From Fodinibacter sp963695175 (lineage in GTDB: Bacteria > Actinomycetota > Actinomycetes > Actinomycetales > Dermatophilaceae): a stretch of DNA of 64,000 nt. Made by a program: the position numbers and the translations under genes. Below are positions 1 through 8,404 of the stretch, in pieces. The notes under the pieces were generated by a model. That model was not told the origin of the DNA. It was given only the letters and a program-made list of their open reading frames with translations, and made no database searches. Within the stretch, counting starts at the first letter, position 1, and every line of letters starts with the position of its first letter. The DNA lies in assembly GCA_963695175.1 (NCBI GenBank), contig CAVOGG010000009.1, positions 558,001-622,000 on the forward strand. The letters are read 5' to 3'.

Positions 1-1
1 T

Positions 2-40
2 CGCATCGCCCTCGCCACTCCATGTGGTGGGGGCGATGCG
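2..40. terminator. Strong hairpin, probable terminator of an upstream gene
   Basis: Seen: a perfect 10-bp stem, CGCATCGCCC at 2-11 and GGGCGATGCG at 31-40, with a smaller CCAC/GTGG stem inside it at 15-18 and 24-27. There is no T tract, which is common for terminators in GC-rich actinobacteria. The gene it would serve lies left of the window, so its direction is unknown. Confidence 0.6.
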
Positions 41-73
41 TGTGTCCACCCCGTAACACCCGTCACACCCGCC

Positions 74-204
74 ACTCGTACTTGCGAGTAACGCACAGGA
101 TCCGTGGCGTTTCGCCGCAAAAATTGCGGAATCCGATCGCGACACGTGCAGAAATGGATGAGAAAATCACTGCAGAAAAGGTAAAGGCAAGGTAAAGTAC
201 GAGT
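74..204. other. AT-rich intergenic stretch with nested inverted repeats
   Basis: No supported coding sequence lies in 41-475. Seen: ACTCGTACTT at 74-83 is the exact reverse complement of AAGTACGAGT at 195-204. Between them lies a palindrome at 115-129 (CCGCAA-AAA-TTGCGG), and TGCAGAAA occurs twice (147-154 and 171-178). Roughly 110-240 is much richer in A and T than the rest of the window. It could be a structured RNA leader, an operator region or simply promoter DNA. No known riboswitch or small-RNA family was recognised. An open frame at 162-314 has no start codon and poor codon bias. Confidence 0.35.
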
Positions 205-319
205 CATGGAACAGCCAAGAGGCTGACTTCCTGGAGTACCAAGGTTTCGACATCGGCCCTGACAAAGATCGCCGAGGTCGAGGTCGTACCCCCCTTGCAG
301 GGGGAGGGGTATGACCGGA

Positions 320-363
320 TCCGCGCCCGGGTCGATGCCATTCGGCACCGACCCGGGCGCGGA
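320..363. terminator. Very strong 15-bp hairpin upstream of ftsK
   Basis: Seen: a perfect 15-bp stem, TCCGCGCCCGGGTCG at 320-334 against its complement at 349-363, capped by a TGCC/GGCA stem (336-339 and 344-347). It would end transcription coming from the AT-rich region before ftsK. The absence of a T run and of a recognisable upstream gene leaves its client unknown. Confidence 0.6.
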
Positions 364-475
364 CCTCGTTGTGGGCGCAGGACCAGCTCCGGTGGGGCGT
401 GCGTCCGGCTCCGGGAGCCTGGCGATTGTCACCGCCGTGCCGCGTGTGACGCGTGAGTCCTGTGTGACTGTCGCG

Positions 476-481
476 TAGCCT
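476..481 (+). promoter_or_regulatory. -10 hexamer TAGCCT for ftsK (leaderless)
   Basis: TAGCCT is followed by six bases and then the ftsK ATG at 488. No Shine-Dalgarno sequence precedes that ATG, so a leaderless transcript is inferred. Confidence 0.5.
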
Positions 482-487
482 GCGACC

Positions 488-3178
488 ATGGCCACCCGCA
501 CGTCTTCCTCGGCGCGCGGCCGGAGCTCCTCGACCCGGCCCGCGACCCGGCGTCCCGCAGCGCGCTCCCGCAAGGGATCGGCCCGCACGCGCTCCGGCGG
601 GCTGCCGCTGCCGCTGCGCGCCGTGCAGAGCACCTGGATGGGCCTGGCCCACGCCACCGGCGCCGTGGCCCGCAAGGTCGGCGACACCGGGCGCGACCTC
701 GAGCCCGAGCACCGCCGCGACGGACTCGGCCTGCTGCTCATCGCGGTCGCCATCGTGGTCGCCGCCCGCGAGTGGTGGGGGATGCCGGGCGGCGTGGGAA
801 CCGTCGTGCACGCCGTCGTCGCCGGCACCTTCGGCAGGATCGGCTACGCCGTGCCGCTCGTGCTGCTGGCCTTCGGCATCCGGATGCTGCGCGCCCCCCA
901 GGAGGACGCCGCCACCTCGCGCGCCGCCGTCGGCACCACGGCCCTCGCCTTCGCCGCGTGCGGCCTCGCCCACGTCGCGGCCGACATCCCCACCCCGCCC
1001 GAGGGGGCCGAGGGGATGCGCAACGCCGGCGGCATCATCGGCTTCCTCGCCTCCAGCCCGCTCGAGGCGGCCGTGTCGGTCTACGGCACGGTGCCACTGC
1101 TGCTCCTGCTGGGCCTGTTCGGGCTGCTCGTCATCACCGCGACGCCGTTGCACCAGGTGCCCGAGCGGTTGCGGGCGACCTTCGACCGGCTGACCGGCCA
1201 CACGCCGGAGCAGCCGGCCGAGGCGACCACCGAGCCGGGCGCGCGCCGGCGCGGCCGGCGCGGCACGGCATCCGACGTCGACGGCCCGCGGGTGGGTGAC
1301 GAGGCGTTCGAGCAGGCCGCCCTGGTCGACCCGGTCACCGGCAAGCGGCTGCGCCCCGGCCAGAAGCGCCCGGCCGCGCCTGCCACGGGCACCGACCCGG
1401 CTGCCACGGCGGCCACGCCGGCGGCCGCCACCCGTGCACCCGTGGCGGACAAGGCGCCCCTGGAGGCGCCGCCGACCGCCGCGATCCCGCAGCGCGTCGA
1501 GCAGCTCTCCCTGGCCGGTGACGTCACCTACACGCTCCCGGACGCCGCCATCCTCGAGCCGGGCAGCCCGCACCGGGCGCGCAGCGCCGCCAACGACCGG
1601 GTCGTCGAGTCGCTGACCACCGTGCTCGACCAGTTCGAGATCGACGCCCAGGTCACCGGGTTCAGCCGCGGACCGACCGTCACCCGCTACGAGGTCGAGC
1701 TCGGCCCCGGCATCAAGGTCGAGCGGGTCACCGCGCTGTCGAAGAACATCGCGTATGCCGTCGCGTCGGCCGACGTGCGCATCCTCAGCCCGATCCCCGG
1801 CAAGTCCGCGATCGGCATCGAGATCCCCAACACCGACCGCGAGAAGGTCAGCCTCGGTGACGTGCTGCGCAGCCAGGTGGCCCGCGGCAACGACCACCCG
1901 ATGGTGATGGGCGTGGGCAAGGACGTCGAGGGCGGCTACGTCATCGCCAACCTGGCGAAGATGCCGCACCTGCTCGTCGCGGGCGCCACCGGCGCCGGCA
2001 AGTCGAGCTTCGTCAACTCGTTGATCACCTCGGTGCTCATGCGCGCCACGCCCGACGAGGTGCGCCTCGTGCTCGTCGACCCCAAGCGGGTCGAGCTGAC
2101 CGCCTACGAGGGCATCCCGCACCTGATCACCCCGATCATCACGAACCCGAAGAAGGCCGCCGAGGCGCTGCAGTGGGTCGTGCGCGAGATGGACACCCGC
2201 TACGACGACCTCGCCGCCTACGGGTTCAAGCACGTCGACGAGTTCAACAAGGCGGTGCGGGCCGGCAAGGTCAAGCCGCTGCCGGGCTCCGAGCGGGTCA
2301 TCACGCCCTACCCGTACCTGCTCATCGTCGTCGACGAGCTGGCCGACCTGATGATGGTCGCCCCGCGCGACGTCGAGGAGTCGATCGTCCGGATCACCCA
2401 GCTCGCGCGCGCGGCCGGCATCCACCTCGTGCTCGCGACCCAGCGACCCAGCGTCGACGTCGTCACGGGCCTGATCAAGGCGAACGTGCCCTCCCGGATG
2501 GCGTTCGCCACCTCGAGCGTCACCGACTCGCGCGTCGTGCTCGACCAGCCGGGCGCCGAGAAGCTGATCGGCCAGGGCGACGCCCTGTTCCTGCCGATGG
2601 GGGCCAGCAAGCCGATGCGCGTGCAGGGCGCCTGGGTCACCGAGTCCGAGATCCATGCCGTCGTCACGCACGTCACCGAGCAGCTCAAGCCGCGCTACCG
2701 CGACGACGTCACCGTCAGCGCGCCGAAGAAGATGGTCGAGGACGACATCGGCGACGACCTCGACCTGCTGCTGCAGGCCACCGAGCTCGTCGTCACCACC
2801 CAGTTCGGCTCGACCTCGATGCTGCAGCGCAAGCTGCGGGTCGGGTTCGCCAAGGCCGGTCGCCTGATGGACCTGCTCGAGTCACGCGGCGTGGTCGGGC
2901 CCTCCGAGGGGTCCAAGGCCCGCGACGTGCTCGTCAAGCCCGACGACCTCCCCACCACGCTGGCGCTGCTGCGCGGCGAGGACGTGCCCGAGGCGTATGC
3001 CGCGCCCGCGCCCGCTCCGGCGGTCACCGACGACTCGACCGACGACACCTCGGAGGTGCCGGTCATCGGCTACGGCGGCGACGCGGTGGCCGACGAGCTG
3101 GCGTCCTACCCCGAGGCCGTCGACTACGGCGACGAGGAGCCCGGCGAGGACGCCTGGGAGCTCACCGGGCGTCGCTGA
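488..3178 (+). CDS. ftsK: DNA translocase FtsK (FtsK/SpoIIIE family)
   Basis: 896 aa. An ATP-driven double-stranded DNA pump that clears and segregates chromosome ends at the division septum. Seen: a basic N-terminus, about four membrane segments (roughly residues 79-98, 106-133, 146-165 and 196-221), and an Ala/Pro-rich linker to about 330. The RecA-like motor has Walker A GATGAGKSS near 498 and Walker B LLIVVDELAD near 610. A C-terminal winged-helix gamma domain lies at about 755-815, where the family reads polar DNA motifs. Length is normal for actinobacterial FtsK. The ATG at 488 is supported by a leaderless-type -10 at 476-481. Its last 17 bases overlap the convergent gene. Confidence 0.97.
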   Translation: MATRTSSSARGRSSSTRPATRRPAARSRKGSARTRSGGLPLPLRAVQSTWMGLAHATGAVARKVGDTGRDLEPEHRRDGLGLLLIAVAIVVAAREWWGMPGGVGTVVHAVVAGTFGRIGYAVPLVLLAFGIRMLRAPQEDAATSRAAVGTTALAFAACGLAHVAADIPTPPEGAEGMRNAGGIIGFLASSPLEAAVSVYGTVPLLLLLGLFGLLVITATPLHQVPERLRATFDRLTGHTPEQPAEATTEPGARRRGRRGTASDVDGPRVGDEAFEQAALVDPVTGKRLRPGQKRPAAPATGTDPAATAATPAAATRAPVADKAPLEAPPTAAIPQRVEQLSLAGDVTYTLPDAAILEPGSPHRARSAANDRVVESLTTVLDQFEIDAQVTGFSRGPTVTRYEVELGPGIKVERVTALSKNIAYAVASADVRILSPIPGKSAIGIEIPNTDREKVSLGDVLRSQVARGNDHPMVMGVGKDVEGGYVIANLAKMPHLLVAGATGAGKSSFVNSLITSVLMRATPDEVRLVLVDPKRVELTAYEGIPHLITPIITNPKKAAEALQWVVREMDTRYDDLAAYGFKHVDEFNKAVRAGKVKPLPGSERVITPYPYLLIVVDELADLMMVAPRDVEESIVRITQLARAAGIHLVLATQRPSVDVVTGLIKANVPSRMAFATSSVTDSRVVLDQPGAEKLIGQGDALFLPMGASKPMRVQGAWVTESEIHAVVTHVTEQLKPRYRDDVTVSAPKKMVEDDIGDDLDLLLQATELVVTTQFGSTSMLQRKLRVGFAKAGRLMDLLESRGVVGPSEGSKARDVLVKPDDLPTTLALLRGEDVPEAYAAPAPAPAVTDDSTDDTSEVPVIGYGGDAVADELASYPEAVDYGDEEPGEDAWELTGRR

Positions 3179-4226
3179 CGCCATCGGGCTGGAGGTTCTC
3201 CGGCGCCGGCGCGTCCTGGGCGGGTGAGCCGACCGGCTCCATCGCCTCGCGCAGGTGCTCTGCGATCTCGGCGACGAAGTCGCGGACCTCCTGCTCGCCC
3301 TGCACCGGGCCCCCGGCGAGCCTCCCGTCGGTGCCGAGCAGTACGGCAGCCGGTGTACCCACACCGAACGCGTCGCGCGTCGTGCCGAACGGGTCGAAGT
3401 ACGACTGGCCGTCGAGGTAGGGCAGTGCGTCCACGATCTGCGGCTGTGCGATCACGACCGCACGAACACTCACCGGGGCCAGCTCCTCATTCCAACCGGC
3501 GAGCAGCGGCCCGAGCCGTCCGCAGGGCCCGCAGCCGGGACTGAGGAACACCAGCAGGAGGGCCGATGTCCGGGTCTGATCCGACAGCAGCACGAGCTGG
3601 CCTTCCTGGGTGAGCACCGTTGCGCGCGGCGTCGGCTGGCGCTGGTAGTTGCCCTCGGCGTCAAGGCGCGGCCCGTCCGACGAGGGAGCCGTGGTCGGCG
3701 CGCGGTAGGCCACGAGCACCGCGACGGCGGCCATCAGGGTCGAGGTGGCGATCCACGGCAAAGCGTCCCCGTCGACGACGGCGCCGATCAGGCCCACGCC
3801 CTGGATCCCCGCCACGACCGCGAGGAGGGCCGAGAGCACCAGGGCGGCGTTGCGCCACACCGTGACCCGAGTCACCTGCGAGTCGCCGAGCGCACCGAAG
3901 CAGCCGCAGTCGACCGGCTCGGGACGGCGGACCGCTCGCGCGACGAGCACGAGGTAGGCGACGAACAGCAGCAGGGTGAGGGTCGCGACGACGACCAGGG
4001 CGACGCCGGTGGCGAGCAGCAACCAGGCGCCCAGGGCCACCTCGACCCACGGCGACAGCCGGCGCACGAACGGCGTGTCGAGGGCCCTGGGTACCTCCAG
4101 CGAGGTGAAGGCGGAGTCGATGGTCTCCGGGGCGCGCAGCTTCGCGACACCACTGACGATGAGGACGGCCGCACACGTGAGGACGGGCAGCAGCAGGGCG
4201 CTCGGCATACCGGCATTGTCGCCCAC
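3162..4226 (-). CDS. MauE/DoxX-like membrane protein fused to a thioredoxin-like domain
   Basis: 354 aa from a GTG at 4226; an ATG six codons later at 4208 is also possible. Seen: a MauE-type four-helix membrane module (about residues 10-175) with a DCGCFG motif near 106-111. After a linker comes a thioredoxin-like domain containing CGPC at 232-235. In known families MauE moves thiol redox equivalents across the membrane and the CxxC fold reduces or forms disulfides. I infer a membrane thiol-disulfide carrier; the substrate is unknown. It converges on ftsK with a 17-bp stop-to-stop overlap and diverges from the ion-channel gene with only 19 bp between starts. Confidence 0.8.
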   Translation of the reverse strand: MGDNAGMPSALLLPVLTCAAVLIVSGVAKLRAPETIDSAFTSLEVPRALDTPFVRRLSPWVEVALGAWLLLATGVALVVVATLTLLLFVAYLVLVARAVRRPEPVDCGCFGALGDSQVTRVTVWRNAALVLSALLAVVAGIQGVGLIGAVVDGDALPWIATSTLMAAVAVLVAYRAPTTAPSSDGPRLDAEGNYQRQPTPRATVLTQEGQLVLLSDQTRTSALLLVFLSPGCGPCGRLGPLLAGWNEELAPVSVRAVVIAQPQIVDALPYLDGQSYFDPFGTTRDAFGVGTPAAVLLGTDGRLAGGPVQGEQEVRDFVAEIAEHLREAMEPVGSPAQDAPAPENLQPDGVSDAR

Positions 4227-4233
4227 CCGGTCC

Positions 4234-4239
4234 TACAGT
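4234..4239 (+). promoter_or_regulatory. -10 hexamer TACAGT for the ion-channel gene (leaderless)
   Basis: TACAGT lies six bases before the ATG at 4246, inside a 19-bp divergent intergenic gap that leaves no room for a normal leader. Confidence 0.5.
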
Positions 4240-4245
4240 GTGGCC

Positions 4246-4947
4246 ATGACGACGATGTGGGAGGACCTCCGGGACAACCCGTCGCGTACGGCACGCTGGC
4301 GTGCCACCCTGCGCAAGCAACCGTCGGCGTTCCTCCTGGCCGTGCAGATCCTCGTCATCCTGCTGCTGCCGGTGCTGGAGGACTCCGAGTGGGGCCGCGC
4401 GGTCATCTCGTTGCTCAGCCTCTCGGCGCTGATCACCGCGGTGTTCACCGTGCGCAGCACGCCCGCGCTCACCTGGCTCTCGGTGACCCTCGCCCTGCCG
4501 GCCGCGGTGTTCGAGATCTGGAGCCTGTTCGACGACCGGTCGAACATCCTGGTGCTCGCGCACTCGGCCCTGGCCGTCTTCTACTTCTACACGGCGTACG
4601 CGCTCATCTCGTACATGTTCGAGGACTACTGGGTCACCAAGGACGAGCTGTTCGCCGTCGGTGCCTGCTTCACCGTGCTCGTCTTCGCGTTCGCCTACAT
4701 CTACCTCGCGATCCAGGAGATCTGGCCCGGCTCGTTCACCTCGTTCGACGGCGTGGGCCAGCGCACCTTCCTGGAGCTGCTCTACTACTCCGGCGCCGTG
4801 CTCACCAGCGTCGGCCTGAGCGATGTCGGGCCGGTCCAGCCGGAGGCCCGTGCGGTCGGCACCATCGAGCAGCTCGCCGGAGTCATGTACGTCGCGATGG
4901 TGATCTCGCGCCTGGTCGCGCTCACCGTGCTGCGTTCACGGCAGTGA
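4246..4947 (+). CDS. Two-helix ion-channel-type membrane protein
   Basis: 233 aa from the ATG at 4246. Seen: about six hydrophobic segments, followed near residues 180-205 by a pore-loop-like stretch with TSVGLSDVGP and a last helix. This matches the layout of Ion_trans_2 potassium channels, whose filter is normally T-x-G-Y/F-G-D. Here the core reads V-G-L-S-D, so the conserved aromatic and second glycine are replaced. Possible roles are a potassium or non-selective cation channel or a degenerate relative. No regulatory cytoplasmic domain is present. The -10 at 4234-4239 suggests leaderless expression. Confidence 0.72.
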   Translation: MTTMWEDLRDNPSRTARWRATLRKQPSAFLLAVQILVILLLPVLEDSEWGRAVISLLSLSALITAVFTVRSTPALTWLSVTLALPAAVFEIWSLFDDRSNILVLAHSALAVFYFYTAYALISYMFEDYWVTKDELFAVGACFTVLVFAFAYIYLAIQEIWPGSFTSFDGVGQRTFLELLYYSGAVLTSVGLSDVGPVQPEARAVGTIEQLAGVMYVAMVISRLVALTVLRSRQ

Positions 4948-4963
4948 CCCCCGGCGGGCACGG

Positions 4964-6169
4964 TCAACGCGCCGGGCCCGCCCCCTCGCCGTCGAGGTCC
5001 TCGATCCGGGCCAGGCTCGGCCCGCGGGTCACGGCGATCTCGCGGGCGCGCTGCTCGGCCTCGCCGAGCACGCGCAACGCGTTCCCGCCGGTCAGTGCCG
5101 CCAGGTCGGAGTCGCTCCAGCCGCGGTCGGCGAGGGCGGCCAGCAGGCGAGGGTAGCCGCTGACGTCCTCGAGGCCTACCGGCAGCACGTCGACGCCGTC
5201 GTAGTCGCCGCCCAGGCCGATGTGCCGCGCACCGGCCACGTCACGCACGTGCTCGCAGTGCGCGACGACGTCGTCGATCGTGGCCGTCGGCCTCGGGTGG
5301 CTCAGCGTGCGCTCGTCGACGAACGCGGCGTAGGCCGGGTCGTCGTGGACGTCGACGCCCGCCACCTCGGCGGCATCGCGGGTCTCGAGGTCCCACTCGC
5401 GAACCGCGGGCGAGACGAACTTCGGCACGAAGGTGACCAGGCAGGCTCCACCGTTGTCGGCGAGCCGGGCGAGCACGTCGTCGGGCACGTTGCGCGGGTG
5501 GTCGCACACCGCCCTGGCCGAGGAGTGCGAGAACAGCACCGGCGCCTGGGCGACCTCGAGCGCGTCGCGCATGGTGTCGGCCGACACGTGCGAGAGGTCG
5601 ACGAGCATCCCGAGCCGGTTCATCTCCCGCACCACCTCGCGCCCGAACGGCGAGAGGCCGCCGAGCACCGGTTCGTCGGTCGCCGAGTCGGCCCACGGCA
5701 CGTTGTCGTTGTGGGTGAGGGTCAGGTAGCGCACGCCGAGGGCGTGCAGCATCCGCAGCACGCCGAGCGAGGAGTCGATGCTGTGGCCGCCCTCGGCGCC
5801 CATCAGCGAGGCGATCCGGCCCTGCGACCAGGCGTGCTCGACCTCGGCCCGGGTGGTCGCGAGGGCGAGGTCACCGGCATACCGGGCGGTCATGGCGTGG
5901 ATCGCGTCGACCTGCTCCAGGGTGGCGGTCACGGCGGCGTCGCCCTGCAGGGTCGCGGGCACGAACACCGACCAGAACTGGGCGCCCACGCCGCCCGCGC
6001 GCAGCCGCGGGAGGTCGGTGTGGGTGGGGCACCCTGCACGCGCGATGTCGAGCCGGTCCCAGTCGTAGCCGACGCGCTCGCGGGCCTGCCAGGCGAGGTC
6101 GTTGTGCCCGTCGACGACGGGGTGCTCGGCGAGGAGGTCGCGGATCCGGGCCGCGGTGTCCGAGGGCAT
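4964..6169 (-). CDS. Membrane dipeptidase (renal dipeptidase family, M19)
   Basis: 401 aa from the ATG at 6169; a longer frame reaches 6214. A zinc metallopeptidase that hydrolyses dipeptides, sometimes with D-residues in second position. Seen: the HND metal-binding motif near residue 24, the bridging acid in MGAEGGH, HSSAR, and DYDG near the C-terminus, in family order. No signal peptide is seen, so it is probably cytoplasmic. The shorter start is preferred because TAGGGT ends seven bases before it. It is divergent from rimO and convergent with the ion-channel gene. Confidence 0.92.
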   Translation of the reverse strand: MPSDTAARIRDLLAEHPVVDGHNDLAWQARERVGYDWDRLDIARAGCPTHTDLPRLRAGGVGAQFWSVFVPATLQGDAAVTATLEQVDAIHAMTARYAGDLALATTRAEVEHAWSQGRIASLMGAEGGHSIDSSLGVLRMLHALGVRYLTLTHNDNVPWADSATDEPVLGGLSPFGREVVREMNRLGMLVDLSHVSADTMRDALEVAQAPVLFSHSSARAVCDHPRNVPDDVLARLADNGGACLVTFVPKFVSPAVREWDLETRDAAEVAGVDVHDDPAYAAFVDERTLSHPRPTATIDDVVAHCEHVRDVAGARHIGLGGDYDGVDVLPVGLEDVSGYPRLLAALADRGWSDSDLAALTGGNALRVLGEAEQRAREIAVTRGPSLARIEDLDGEGAGPAR

Positions 6170-6176
6170 GCGATGG

Positions 6177-6182
6177 ACCCTA
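6177..6182 (-). promoter_or_regulatory. -10 hexamer TAGGGT for the dipeptidase gene (leaderless)
   Basis: On the minus strand TAGGGT is followed by seven bases and the ATG at 6169. This favours the short start over the longer open frame. Confidence 0.5.
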
Positions 6183-6215
6183 CTCGGGGTGCACGGGGCC
6201 GGGCCGTGGCGCAAC

Positions 6216-6221
6216 TAGAGT
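6216..6221 (+). promoter_or_regulatory. -10 hexamer TAGAGT for rimO (leaderless)
   Basis: TAGAGT is followed by six bases and the rimO ATG at 6228, with no Shine-Dalgarno sequence. Confidence 0.55.
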
Positions 6222-6227
6222 GGCAGC

Positions 6228-7652
6228 ATGGTGTCCCCCTCGAGCCGCGGCAGCGTCGCGCTGGTCACCCTCGGGTGCACCCGCAACGAGGTCGACTCGG
6301 AGGAGCTGGCCGGCCGCCTCGCCGCCGAGGGCTGGACCCTCGTCGACGACGCCGCCGACGCCGACGTGGCGGTGGTGAACACCTGCGGGTTCGTCGAGCA
6401 GGCCAAGAAGGACTCCATCGACACCCTCCTCGAGGCGGCCGACCTCAAGGAGACCGGTCGCACCAAGGCCGTGGTCGCCGTCGGCTGCCTCGCCGAGCGC
6501 TACGGGCAGACCCTCGCCGACGAGCTTCCCGACGCCGACGCCGTGCTCGGCTTCGACTCCTACCGCGACATGTCGAGCCACCTCACCGCCATCCTCGGTG
6601 GGGCGCGGCCGGCATCCCACGTGCCGTCCGACCGGCGCATGCTGCTGCCGCTGTCGCCGGTCGACCGCTCGGCTGCCGCGGGTGGGGTCGCGCTGCCCGG
6701 CCACGGCGACGGCGAGCAGTTCGTGCGGTCGCGGCTCGACGCGCGCCCGTGGGCGCCGCTGAAGATCGCCAGCGGCTGCGACCGGCGGTGCTCGTTCTGC
6801 GCCATCCCGATGTTCCGCGGGTCGTTCGTCTCGCGCCGGCCGACCGACATCATCGCGGAGGCCCGCTGGCTGGGCGGGCAGGGCGTGCGCGAGCTGTTCC
6901 TCGTCAGCGAGAACTCGACGTCGTACGGCAAGGACCTCGGCGACCTCGCGCTGCTCGAGAAGCTGCTGCCCGAGCTGACCGCGGTCGAGGGCGTGGACCG
7001 GGTGCGGGTGTCGTACCTGCAGCCGGCGGAGGTGCGGCCGGGCCTGCTCGAGGCGATGGCCGACGTGCCGGGCGTGATGCCGTGGTACGACCTGTCCTTC
7101 CAGCACGCCTCACCGACGGTGCTGCGCCGGATGCGCCGTTTCGGTGGCACCGAGCCGTTCCTCGAGCTCATCGACCGGGTGCGGGCCCGTGAGCCGCTCG
7201 CCGGTGTGCGCAGCAACGTCATCGTCGGCTTCCCGGGCGAGACCGAGGCCGACGTCGACGAGCTCGAGCGCTTCCTGGTCGGCGCCCGCCTCGACGTGGT
7301 CGGCGTCTTCGGCTACTCCGACGAGGACGGCACCGAGGCCGAGAACCTCGACGCCAAGCTGCCGGACGAGGTCATCGCCGAGCGGGTCGAGCGGCTGACC
7401 GGCCTCGTCGAGGAGCTCACGTCGCAGCGTGCCCTCGAACGCGTGGGGGAGAAGGTCGTGGTGCTCGTCGAGGAGCACGACGACGACGACCCGACCGTCG
7501 CGATCGGCCGGGCCGAGCACCAGGGGCCTGACGTCGACGGGGTGTGCCTCGTGCGCGCGGGCGCCGACGCCGTGCTGCCGGTCGTGGGCTCGTTCGTGGA
7601 GGGCGTCGTCGTCGACGCCGTGGGGGTCGACCTCGTGGTGGTGACCGGATGA
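6228..7652 (+). CDS. rimO: Ribosomal protein S12 methylthiotransferase RimO
   Basis: 474 aa. A radical-SAM enzyme that adds a methylthio group to an aspartate of ribosomal protein S12. Seen: an N-terminal UPF0004 domain with three cluster cysteines (about 17, 53 and 87), the radical-SAM motif CDRRCSFC (about 184-191), and a C-terminal TRAM-like region. It resembles MiaB, present at 31.7 kb, but the VTLGCTRNEVDSE opening is RimO-type. It begins the rimO-pgsA-cinA run, whose members overlap by 4 bp, implying one transcript and translational coupling. Confidence 0.96.
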   Translation: MVSPSSRGSVALVTLGCTRNEVDSEELAGRLAAEGWTLVDDAADADVAVVNTCGFVEQAKKDSIDTLLEAADLKETGRTKAVVAVGCLAERYGQTLADELPDADAVLGFDSYRDMSSHLTAILGGARPASHVPSDRRMLLPLSPVDRSAAAGGVALPGHGDGEQFVRSRLDARPWAPLKIASGCDRRCSFCAIPMFRGSFVSRRPTDIIAEARWLGGQGVRELFLVSENSTSYGKDLGDLALLEKLLPELTAVEGVDRVRVSYLQPAEVRPGLLEAMADVPGVMPWYDLSFQHASPTVLRRMRRFGGTEPFLELIDRVRAREPLAGVRSNVIVGFPGETEADVDELERFLVGARLDVVGVFGYSDEDGTEAENLDAKLPDEVIAERVERLTGLVEELTSQRALERVGEKVVVLVEEHDDDDPTVAIGRAEHQGPDVDGVCLVRAGADAVLPVVGSFVEGVVVDAVGVDLVVVTG

Positions 7653-8404
7653 GCGAGAAGCCGCTGCGCCCGGTGCGCCCCGGACCGCTGGCCGAGGGTC
7701 GCGCCACCGACCCGTACCGCGTCGGCGTCGACCCGGCGAGCCCGGTCGTGCCGACCACGGGCCCGAGCGCGTGGAACATCGCGAACTACCTCACCATGTT
7801 CCGGCTGTTCCTCGTGCCGGTCTTCGGGTGGCTGCTGCTCGTCGACGACGGCCAGAACGCCGCCTACCGCTGGGCGTCGTTCGGCGTGTTCGCCGTCGCG
7901 ATGATCACCGACCGGATCGACGGCGACCTGGCCCGCAGCCGCGGCCTCGTCACGAACTTCGGCAAGGTGGTCGACCCGATCGCCGACAAGGCACTGGTGA
8001 CGATGGCCCTGGTCGGCCTGTCGATCATCGGCGAGGTCTGGTGGTGGGTGACCGTCGTCGTGCTGGTGCGCGAGTGGGGCATCACGGCGGTGCGCTTCTG
8101 GGTGATCCGGCACGGGGTGATGGCCGCCGGGCGCGGTGGCAAGGTCAAGACCCTGCTGCAGACGTTCGGCATCGGCTTCTTCCTCATCCCGCACTGGACG
8201 CTGCCCTTCCCCGACCTGTGGGAGTGGGTCGCGTCGATCTGCCTGGGTGCCGCCGTGGTCGTGACCGTCGTGACCGGCATCGACTACCTCAACCAGGCCC
8301 TGCGGCTGCGCCAGACCAGCGAGCGGGCCGTGCGCAAGCGGGCCGAGCGAGCCGAACGGGCCGAGCAGCGCGGCGCCACCCGCCAGCGGCGTAGCGGGTC
8401 GTGA
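7649..8404 (+). CDS. pgsA: CDP-diacylglycerol--glycerol-3-phosphate 3-phosphatidyltransferase
   Basis: 251 aa from the ATG at 7649, which overlaps the rimO stop as ATGA; an in-frame extension to 7544 is shadow. It makes phosphatidylglycerol phosphate, the first step to phosphatidylglycerol and cardiolipin. Seen: the CDP-alcohol phosphotransferase signature DRIDGDLARSRG followed by GKVVDPIADK, and about five membrane helices. The highly charged, Arg/Glu-rich C-terminus is cytoplasmic. Position before cinA and clgR is typical of actinobacteria. Confidence 0.94.
   Translation: MSEKPLRPVRPGPLAEGRATDPYRVGVDPASPVVPTTGPSAWNIANYLTMFRLFLVPVFGWLLLVDDGQNAAYRWASFGVFAVAMITDRIDGDLARSRGLVTNFGKVVDPIADKALVTMALVGLSIIGEVWWWVTVVVLVREWGITAVRFWVIRHGVMAAGRGGKVKTLLQTFGIGFFLIPHWTLPFPDLWEWVASICLGAAVVVTVVTGIDYLNQALRLRQTSERAVRKRAERAERAEQRGATRQRRSGS

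Noticed and set aside
167..2671. 834-codon open frame on the minus strand opposite ftsK
   Set aside because: It mirrors the ftsK codon pattern, has His/Asp/Arg-rich low-complexity sequence and no known domain. FtsK itself has complete motifs on the other strand.
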